Assembly (NCBI RefSeq): GCF_036038375.1
Contig: NZ_CP107935.1
Location: forward strand, 9,858,001 to 9,922,000
Direction of reading: 5' to 3'
DNA from: Streptomyces sp. NBC_00414
Lineage (GTDB): Bacteria > Actinomycetota > Actinomycetes > Streptomycetales > Streptomycetaceae
Length of the DNA stretch: 64,000 nt
Shown here: in pieces, positions 58,575 through 64,000 of the stretch
Layout of the letters: each line of letters begins with the position of its first letter
Numbering within the stretch: position 1 is the first letter of the stretch
Made by a program: the position numbers and the translations under genes
Notes under the pieces: model-generated
What the model was told of the DNA's origin: nothing
The model's input: the letters and a program-made list of their open reading frames with translations, nothing else
Database searches by the model: none

Positions 58575-61500
58575 TCAGCCGAGCCCCACCGCCCGCATGA
58601 TCGTCTGCGTCACGGTGCTGCCCCGCGCATCGGACGCATGGACCCGCACCGCCAGGAACTCGGCGCGGGAAGGAGCGGCAAGCCTGGTGAGCGCGCCCTT
58701 GGACGACGTGGACAGCGAGGCACGGCGCCAGCTGCGCCCGTCGTCGTACGACACCTCGACCCTGTCGACCCGGGTCGCGGCGACGGAGACCCCCGGCACG
58801 TGCGAGGCAGTGATCAGCACAGGCGCGGTCCGCTCGGCCGTGCCGTCGGCCGCGGTCGGGATCCGGTAGTCGAGCTGCACCAGCGGCAGAAGACCGCTGT
58901 CACCCTTCTTGGGGGTCGCCGACACGAAGCCCCACTCGGTACGGGTGGAGGTCGAGTACGGGAACCCTTCCGTGCGCTCCGTCGTGGTCACCAGGCGGTA
59001 GTCGCCCCTGGCCGACGGCACCTCGCTCTCCACGGAGGAGCCGTCGGAGCCCGCCACCAGGGTGCCGCCCCGGTAGAGCTCCGTCCGCTGAGAGGTCGTA
59101 CCGGTTCCGTAGGTACTCACATGGCCGTCGGAACCGTCACCCCAGCCCGGTACGGACGCCTCGACGGTGTCCCCGGTGCGCCGTGGCAGCGATTCGCTGA
59201 CGTTGACCCGAGGCCGCTGCACGGGCCCGAACCACTGCACGTACGTGTTGCGCCCCGCCGGATAGGTGACCATGCCGGACTTCTGCGTCGCGAAGCCCGT
59301 CGTCGCCTCCTCCATCCACGGCACCCCGCGGTCCGAGGTCACCCAGTCGGTGCGCCGGGCCCCGGAACGGGACAGCCGCTGCATGCCGATCTTCACCCCC
59401 AGATAGGGCTGGATGTCGTAACGGAACTCGTCGACCTCCTGAGCCGGATCATTGCGGAAGTCGACGTCCACGCGGGCGAGTTGCCGCTCGGTCGGCGCGT
59501 ACGTCAGCTTCTTGGGGACATCGCCGTGCCAGGAGCGCACGAGGTCGTACAGGTAACCCGTCCTCGCGTGGGTGACCGTGCGCATCGCGACGGAGCCGTC
59601 CGGGCTCGCCTTGATGCGGTCGATCAGTGTGGTGCCCTCGGTCCGGGACAGGCCCACGACGGTGAGCGGAGTCCTACGGATGGGCTCGCGGAGCCTGCCG
59701 TCGACGTCGTTGACGATCACCAGCAGTGCGACCCCCGCCTTCTCGGCGGACTGCACCTGGTCGGCCGCGGCGGCGTTTGCCTCGGATGCGTCGACCTTCA
59801 CGTTGGCGGCCGCGAGGTCCTCGTCGTCCTCCGGCAGATAGTCGACCACGGCGATCTTGCCCCGGGCGTCCAGGCCCTCGTAGTCGTCCGTCAGACCGGC
59901 TCCGGCGTAGACGGTACGCAGCGTGCGGTCGCCCTCGGCCGGATCGGCGGACCCGGGCTGGACCCACAGGTCGTCGAAGTTCTGCTTCCCCGAGGTGAGG
60001 CTGACGAGCGGCTGCTGCATGCGCCAGCGGGCCGTGTAGGTCAGGTCGCCCGAGGAGGGCTTCGCCGTCGGCAGGGCCCACAGGCTGTCGTAGCCGCTCC
60101 CGACCGTCCAGGAGTCGACGACCGGAGGCGAGTCGTCCCCGAACGTCCGGCTGAAGTCGACCCGGACATCGCTGTCCGTGCTCGCCCTCGGTGTCACCAC
60201 ACGGGTCTGCACCAGACGTGTGCCGTCGAGCGTGACGTCCGTGTCTCCGCGCACCTCGACGGTGGGCGCGCTCAGCAGCGCCAGGCCCCGCGAGGACTCG
60301 CCGTGCGTTCCCTCGACCGGCGCCCAGACCCAGACCGTGTAGGTACCGGGCCGTACGAGAGCGTCGAGGGCGCCGCCGGCCGCGTTGGCCGACTGGGCGT
60401 ACTCGTCGCCCTGCCGCTGCCAGTTGACGAAGACGAGGGACGGGTGCGGGGCGCCGGCGCGGTCGGTCACATGGACGCGCAGGTGGAAGGGCTCCTCGTA
60501 GGTGCTGACCCCGAGGAGTGACCTGGTCACCGTCCTGCCCGAGGCTTCGGCGGTGAGCTGTGCCGTGTAGCGCCGCTCGGTCGAGGCCCGGTCCAGGTGG
60601 GTGGTCACCGTCGTGGACGCCGAGCCGCCCGCGGGTACGACGAGCTGCTTGTCGGCGACGGTGAACAGGCCCTCGGGTGCCTCGGCGTCGGTCACGGACA
60701 GGTCGAGCGTGACCGGCTCGGCTCCGTCGTTGCGCCACCGGACCGACTTCTCCACCGTCTCGCCCGGCACGCTGGTGGTGTGGATGCCTGCGTCGACCGT
60801 CCCCGTGGCGAACAGCGTGCCGTCGGTCGCGGCGACCGCGTCCACCCGGCCGTTGCCGCCCGCGTCGGCCGGGTTGTCCGGAGTGGCCTTGGAGGTGCTG
60901 ACCAGCGCGTCCTTGATCTCGGCGCCGGTCCAGTCCGGGTGCGCGGCGGCGACCAGTGCGGCCACACCTGCGACATGCGGGGTCGCCATGGACGTACCGC
61001 TCTTGGCCGTATACGAGCCGCTGCCCGACGTGTACTGGGAACGGGCCGCCAGGATGCCCACACCGGGTGCGGTGATCTCGGGCTTCAGGGCGTCGTCCCG
61101 CAGCCGGGGACCGCGGCTGGAGAACTCCGCCACGGCGTCGTCCGCGTCGACCGCGCCCACGGTCAGCGCGGAGTCCGCGGCACCGGGGGCGGCCACGGTG
61201 TGGTCGTACGGTCCGGCGTTGCCCGCCGCGACGGCGAACAGGGTGCCGGTCTCGGCGCTGAGACGGTTCACGGCCTGGCTCATCGGGTCGCTGCCGTCGG
61301 AGGGCCGGTCGGAGCCCAGGCTCATGCTGACGACCTTGGCCTTGGCCTCGCGGGCCGCCCACTCCATACCGCTGATGATCCAGGAGTCGTAGCCGTTGCC
61401 CGCGTCGCTCAGGACCTTGCCCACGTGCAGCTCGGCGCCCGGCGCTACCCCCTTCTCGACGCCGCCCGCCGAGGCGGCGCCGCTGCCCGCGATGGTCGAC

Positions 61501-62366
61501 GCCACGTGGGTGCCGTGCCCGTTGCGGTCCGTGACTCCCTCGTCGGGCACGAAGCTCTTCGACGAGGCGACGGCGTCCGACAGGTCCGGGTGCCCGGTGT
61601 CGTAGCCGGTGTCCAGGACGGCGACGTCGACACCCTCTCCGGTGTCGCCCTTCGCCCACACCTCGGGTGCACCGATCTGGGCGGTGCTGTCCGCGAGTTC
61701 GGCCTCGACCTTGCCGTCGAGCCATATCTTCCGAACGCCACCGGCCAGGACCGGGGCGGCACTTCGGGCGGTCGGGGCCTTGGCCGCCGGAGCCGTGAGA
61801 TCGCTCCAGAAGGCCGCGGCCCGAGTGCGGTCCTGGACGAGCGCGGTGCTGTTGATGCTGCTCAACGCCCTTGCCTCGGTGGCCCCTTCGGGCAGCGAAG
61901 CCTCATCCGACGTGCGCCGGGCGGCCGCAGCGTAACTGACGATGAGGGGAAGGCCGTCGGCGTGGGAGTCGCCGTAACCTTCGGCCAACAGGCGGGTGAC
62001 GTTGAAGAGTTCGGGGTCGAGCAGGCCGGAGCCGACATAGGTGTCGGCGGAGGACGGGTACACGTAGGTGTCGTCGCCCTGCCGGTTGATGCGCGCGTCG
62101 GCCCGCAGGCCGTCCGGCCCCTGTACGGAGACGGTGTCGGGACCGGCGCCGCCAGGAGTGACGGTGACCTGATCACCCGTCAGCAGCGTGACGGTGCGGC
62201 TCTTGGTCCCTGATGAGGAAGCGGCCGGGCCGCCGGCCTTGGCAACGTTGTCGGCGTGGGCGGACAGGTCGAGATCGGCCGCGGCGGCGGACGGGGTTGC
62301 CGTCAGCGCCACGAGGGCCGTTCCGATGGCCAGCAGTCTGTGTCTGCCGGGATGCATCAGTCGCAC
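58575..62366 (-). CDS. Large secreted subtilisin-family (S8) serine protease
   Basis: A 1263-residue exported protease. GTG 62366 is preferred (AAGGA 5 nt upstream) over ATG 62357. Signal peptide about 1-30 (LLAIGTALVALTATPSAAAA), propeptide to about 235, then the S8 domain with catalytic D252 (VAVLDTGYDTGHPDL), H284 (DRNGHGTHVASTIAG), oxyanion N383 (AVAAGNAGPYD) and S459 (SGTSMATPHVAGVAALV). About 750 further residues form beta-rich domains (carboxypeptidase-regulatory-like near 640-690, then several unassigned modules). This build is common in Streptomyces S8 proteases that digest external protein. It stands alone. Confidence 0.92.
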   Translation of the reverse strand: MRLMHPGRHRLLAIGTALVALTATPSAAAADLDLSAHADNVAKAGGPAASSSGTKSRTVTLLTGDQVTVTPGGAGPDTVSVQGPDGLRADARINRQGDDTYVYPSSADTYVGSGLLDPELFNVTRLLAEGYGDSHADGLPLIVSYAAAARRTSDEASLPEGATEARALSSINSTALVQDRTRAAAFWSDLTAPAAKAPTARSAAPVLAGGVRKIWLDGKVEAELADSTAQIGAPEVWAKGDTGEGVDVAVLDTGYDTGHPDLSDAVASSKSFVPDEGVTDRNGHGTHVASTIAGSGAASAGGVEKGVAPGAELHVGKVLSDAGNGYDSWIISGMEWAAREAKAKVVSMSLGSDRPSDGSDPMSQAVNRLSAETGTLFAVAAGNAGPYDHTVAAPGAADSALTVGAVDADDAVAEFSSRGPRLRDDALKPEITAPGVGILAARSQYTSGSGSYTAKSGTSMATPHVAGVAALVAAAHPDWTGAEIKDALVSTSKATPDNPADAGGNGRVDAVAATDGTLFATGTVDAGIHTTSVPGETVEKSVRWRNDGAEPVTLDLSVTDAEAPEGLFTVADKQLVVPAGGSASTTVTTHLDRASTERRYTAQLTAEASGRTVTRSLLGVSTYEEPFHLRVHVTDRAGAPHPSLVFVNWQRQGDEYAQSANAAGGALDALVRPGTYTVWVWAPVEGTHGESSRGLALLSAPTVEVRGDTDVTLDGTRLVQTRVVTPRASTDSDVRVDFSRTFGDDSPPVVDSWTVGSGYDSLWALPTAKPSSGDLTYTARWRMQQPLVSLTSGKQNFDDLWVQPGSADPAEGDRTLRTVYAGAGLTDDYEGLDARGKIAVVDYLPEDDEDLAAANVKVDASEANAAAADQVQSAEKAGVALLVIVNDVDGRLREPIRRTPLTVVGLSRTEGTTLIDRIKASPDGSVAMRTVTHARTGYLYDLVRSWHGDVPKKLTYAPTERQLARVDVDFRNDPAQEVDEFRYDIQPYLGVKIGMQRLSRSGARRTDWVTSDRGVPWMEEATTGFATQKSGMVTYPAGRNTYVQWFGPVQRPRVNVSESLPRRTGDTVEASVPGWGDGSDGHVSTYGTGTTSQRTELYRGGTLVAGSDGSSVESEVPSARGDYRLVTTTERTEGFPYSTSTRTEWGFVSATPKKGDSGLLPLVQLDYRIPTAADGTAERTAPVLITASHVPGVSVAATRVDRVEVSYDDGRSWRRASLSTSSKGALTRLAAPSRAEFLAVRVHASDARGSTVTQTIMRAVGLG

Positions 62367-62593
62367 GGGCGTCCTTGATCGAATCGATTGCGAAGCGGAC
62401 GGCTGGACACTAGCCATTGGGTCACTGTCGCGGGAGGGGGTTCCCGGAAAGATCGTTCCGTGAAATGTGCTTGCAACGTGGGGAGTTGGGAGGGCGGGGA
62501 GGGGCGGGGGAGCAGGCGGTCGGGCGCGGCTTCCAGGGTCGCCCGACGCGGCTGCCGGGATCGCGCGGCCGTCGGGGCACAGGGGGTGCGCTC
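62367..62593. other. Protease upstream region with a 24-nt dyad
   Basis: No gene. A dyad TTCCCGGAA/TTCCGTGAA with 6-nt centre lies at 62441-62464, about 80 bp before the protease start, and TAGTGT on the leftward strand near 62409 could be a -10. The rest is G-rich and featureless. Confidence 0.4.
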
Positions 62594-62624
62594 TTGACAA
62601 GGGAGCCCACCCGCAACGTACGTT
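62594..62624 (+). promoter_or_regulatory. Promoter of the riboswitch-controlled monooxygenase gene
   Basis: Consensus -35 TTGACA (62594-62599) and -10 TACGTT (62619-62624) with a 19-bp spacer, ending about 10 bp before the riboswitch. Confidence 0.6.
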
Positions 62625-62633
62625 CATTCCGCA

Positions 62634-62722
62634 ACCATCAGGAGCGGCCGAGAGACCTGGCTCGTCGAAGCCGCAGCAAGAACGTGCCGCGGTCCGCGGC
62701 GCCGCCGAGTAGCTGATGCCGG
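62634..62722 (+). ncRNA. SAM-I (S-box)-type riboswitch
   Basis: The conserved S-box core is readable: ATCAGGAG, CGGCCGAGAGACCTGG, CTCGTCGAAGCCG, CAGCAAG, corresponding to the family's AUCAAGAG, GAGGGACUGGCCC, GAUGAA and GGCAAC blocks. P1 is CATCAG (62636-62641) with CTGATG (62713-62718), perfect over 6 bp. P2 (CGGC/GCCG) and its inner stem (CGAG/CTCG) are present, and GCCGCGGTCCGCGGC forms P3. It would bind S-adenosylmethionine and lower expression of the downstream sulfur gene when SAM is plentiful. Confidence 0.75.
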
Positions 62723-62739
62723 GACCGACGGGAGACACC

Positions 62740-62847
62740 GTGAGGGCGCCACACGTCAGGCCGGTCCGCTGCGTCGTCACGCTGCGGGTCTGGACGAAGC
62801 GCCGCCACGTGGACCTGTGCCGGACGCACGCCGCGCTCTGTAGCTGA
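62740..62847 (+). CDS. Cysteine-containing leader peptide (35 residues)
   Basis: GTG 62740 has a good ribosome site, GGGAG, 5 nt upstream. The 35-residue product ends RRHVDLCRTHAALCS and contains three Cys codons (two in that tail). Short peptides with the RRHVDL(C/L)R...C tail are known in Streptomyces as putative leader peptides ahead of sulfur-assimilation genes. Stalling at Cys codons would sense cysteinyl-tRNA supply. It sits between the riboswitch and a hairpin, so it probably adds a second, cysteine-responsive control. Confidence 0.65.
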   Translation: MRAPHVRPVRCVVTLRVWTKRRHVDLCRTHAALCS

Positions 62848-62856
62848 CCCCTTGTC

Positions 62857-62879
62857 CCGGAACTGACCCCCTGTTCCGG
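62857..62879 (+). terminator. Attenuator-like hairpin
   Basis: CCGGAAC (62857-62863) and GTTCCGG (62873-62879) form a 7-bp stem with a 9-nt loop, 10 bp after the leader-peptide stop. A direct repeat (CTGACCCC(T/C)TGT) runs through it, offering an alternative pairing. Confidence 0.5.
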
Positions 62880-63112
62880 CTTCCCCCGGCAGGCCCGCGT
62901 GCCCATGCGCACGCGTGCGCCGCCGCAGCTTCGCCCGGCCGCGTCCGATCCGGCATGTCCGGACCTCCGCGCCGCCGGAGTTCCCCCGCCCCCAGAAGCC
63001 ACCGGCATCGGCATCGGTACCGACACGGGTACCGGCACGGACATCGACATGGACACCGGCCTGGGTGCCGACATGTGGGTACCGATCTCGCACCGGTGAG
63101 AATGGACGAGTC

Positions 63113-64000
63113 GTGAGCGCAGTACGCCCCAGGACGCTGAAGACCGTGACCGGAGCAGGCGGTACGTCCGAGACCTACGACCTGGCGATCGATCCGACCC
63201 GATCCACCCTGGACACCGCCGTGCGGGTGGCGAAACTGGCCGAGGCCGCGAGGATCGACGCCCTGTTCACCGCCGATCTCCTCAGCTTCGGCGCCCAGGG
63301 CCCGATCGGATCGCAGGAACCGCTGGTCTTCGTCTCGGCGTTGAGCCAGGTGACGTCACGGATCGGCCTGATCGCCACCGTCTCGACGACGTTCCAGCAT
63401 CCGTTCAACCTGGCCCGGCTGTTCGGAACCCTCGATCACGTCAGCAACGGACGCGCCGCCTGGAATCTGGTGACCTCCTCGATCGGCGAGGAGAACTTCG
63501 GCCCCGGCGAACTGCCCGGTCCGGAGGAGCGCTACGCGCGCGCCGCGGAGACACTGGAGGTCGTCAACGCACTGTGGGACAGCTGGGAACCCGGTGCGCT
63601 GACCGTCGGTGCGGACGGCAAGGCGGTGCTGCACCGCGACCGCGTGCGTCCGATCGACCACGCGGGCCGGTTCTTCACCGTGGCCGGTCCGCTGAACATC
63701 CCGCCGCTGCCGCAGCGCCGCCCGGTACAGATCCAGGCCGGGCAGTCCGAGGCGGGGACGGCACTGGGCGCCCGGTACGCCGAGATCGTCTTCACCTCGC
63801 TGCCCACCCTGGACTTCGCCGTGGACTTCACCCGGAAGATCCGGAGCCAGGCCGAACGACACGGGCGGGCCGGCGGACTGCCCCTGATCTTCAGCTCGTT
63901 GCATGCCACCTACGGCTCCACCGAGGAGGAGGCACAGCGCCTCGTGCGTGAGAAACGCGAGGCGATCGACTTCGAACGCGGCCGTGCCCAGGTGGCCGAC
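63113..64000 (+). CDS. FMN-dependent monooxygenase, NtaA/SnaA/DszA type (3' end missing)
   Basis: The frame opens at GTG 63113 (GGACGAG upstream) and is still open at the window end, giving 296 residues of an expected 440 or so. It is a luciferase-like monooxygenase of the NtaA/SnaA/DszA/SoxA subgroup: IDALFTADLLSFGAQGPIG, SRIGLIATVSTTFQHPFNLA, LFGTLDHVSNGRAAWNLVTS and VQIQAGQSEAGTALG. Members use FMNH2 from a partner reductase to cleave C-S or C-N bonds in sulfonates, sulfones or aminopolycarboxylates. The riboswitch and Cys leader ahead suggest organosulfur scavenging. The substrate and the rest of the operon lie outside the window. Confidence 0.88.
   Translation, partial: MSAVRPRTLKTVTGAGGTSETYDLAIDPTRSTLDTAVRVAKLAEAARIDALFTADLLSFGAQGPIGSQEPLVFVSALSQVTSRIGLIATVSTTFQHPFNLARLFGTLDHVSNGRAAWNLVTSSIGEENFGPGELPGPEERYARAAETLEVVNALWDSWEPGALTVGADGKAVLHRDRVRPIDHAGRFFTVAGPLNIPPLPQRRPVQIQAGQSEAGTALGARYAEIVFTSLPTLDFAVDFTRKIRSQAERHGRAGGLPLIFSSLHATYGSTEEEAQRLVREKREAIDFERGRAQVAD

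Noticed and set aside
62243..62250. CAACGTTG within the protease coding region
   Set aside because: It matches only the 8-bp core of the GH127/GH2 operator, without the flanking blocks, and lies inside a gene.
62634..62722. SAM-IV riboswitch instead of SAM-I
   Set aside because: The GAGAGACCTGG-CTCG and TCGAAGCCGCAGCAAG blocks follow the S-box order; the SAM-IV core (GUGCCAGC... and the later pseudoknot) was not recognised. A covariance search would settle it.
62899..63099. 66-codon frame rich in Gly/Thr/Asp (GIGIGTDTGTGTDID)
   Set aside because: No ribosome site; composition reflects a simple repeat in the leader of the monooxygenase gene. The leader peptide at 62740 is far better supported.

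Overview
The window is high-G+C DNA (roughly 70%) with strong third-position G/C bias, many GTG starts, SARP, XRE-DUF397, DUF574-type methyltransferase and ECF41 genes, TTA codons confined to regulators, and many LacI-controlled CUT1 sugar transporters. Together these point to a Streptomyces or close relative, probably an accessory or carbon-scavenging part of the chromosome. No rRNA, tRNA, CRISPR array, phage gene or insertion sequence was seen. Both ends cut a gene: an epimerase on the left and a flavin monooxygenase on the right.

Layout. 1-9.7 kb: an epimerase, two secreted or membrane proteins of unknown function, a GH127-CBM13 beta-L-arabinofuranosidase, an SRPBCC protein, small conserved hypotheticals, a DUF397/XRE pair and a SAM-dependent methyltransferase. 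10-17.3 kb: regulation and signalling. It holds an AraC regulator with a TTA codon, a MerR regulator with a textbook 19-bp-spacer promoter driving a two-domain alpha/beta hydrolase, an HTH-receiver protein divergent from a CHASE3 histidine kinase, and a receiver-SpoIIE phosphatase. 17.4-25.3 kb: a GH16-like protein, a secreted GH2-AbfB enzyme, a TauD-type dioxygenase and a large SARP-NB-ARC-TPR regulator with a TTA codon. 25.6-30.4 kb: glpF-glpK, a frameshifted esterase and a TIGR01777 epimerase.

30.7-37 kb is a LacI-controlled cellobiose-type cluster (regulator, CUT1 transporter, GH1 beta-glucosidase). 38-46.4 kb is a LysR-controlled, tightly overlapping operon: HisD/HpsN-like dehydrogenase, CUT1 transporter, nitrilase-type amidohydrolase and GH13 alpha-glucosidase. 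It is the most intriguing catabolic unit here because its substrate is not obvious. 46.4-49.6 kb holds an ECF41 sigma factor with its usual FAD oxidoreductase partner and a DUF4097-like lipoprotein. 49.7-58.3 kb is a leftward operon: substrate-binding protein, two permeases, LacI regulator, GH5-like enzyme and GH3 enzyme. 58.6-62.4 kb is a large secreted subtilisin. At 62.6-64 kb a SAM-I-type riboswitch, a Cys-containing leader peptide and a hairpin precede an NtaA/SnaA/DszA-type monooxygenase, which looks like a sulfur-responsive gene.

The common theme is scavenging of plant or microbial polysaccharide and glycoconjugate fragments: secreted enzymes (GH127, GH2-AbfB, protease) act outside, and three CUT1 importers with intracellular glycosidases act inside. 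The GH127 and GH2 genes, 15 kb apart, share an identical 18-bp LacI-type operator and two more blocks at identical spacing, so they are predicted members of one arabinoside regulon. All functions are inferred from sequence reading; no database search was run.
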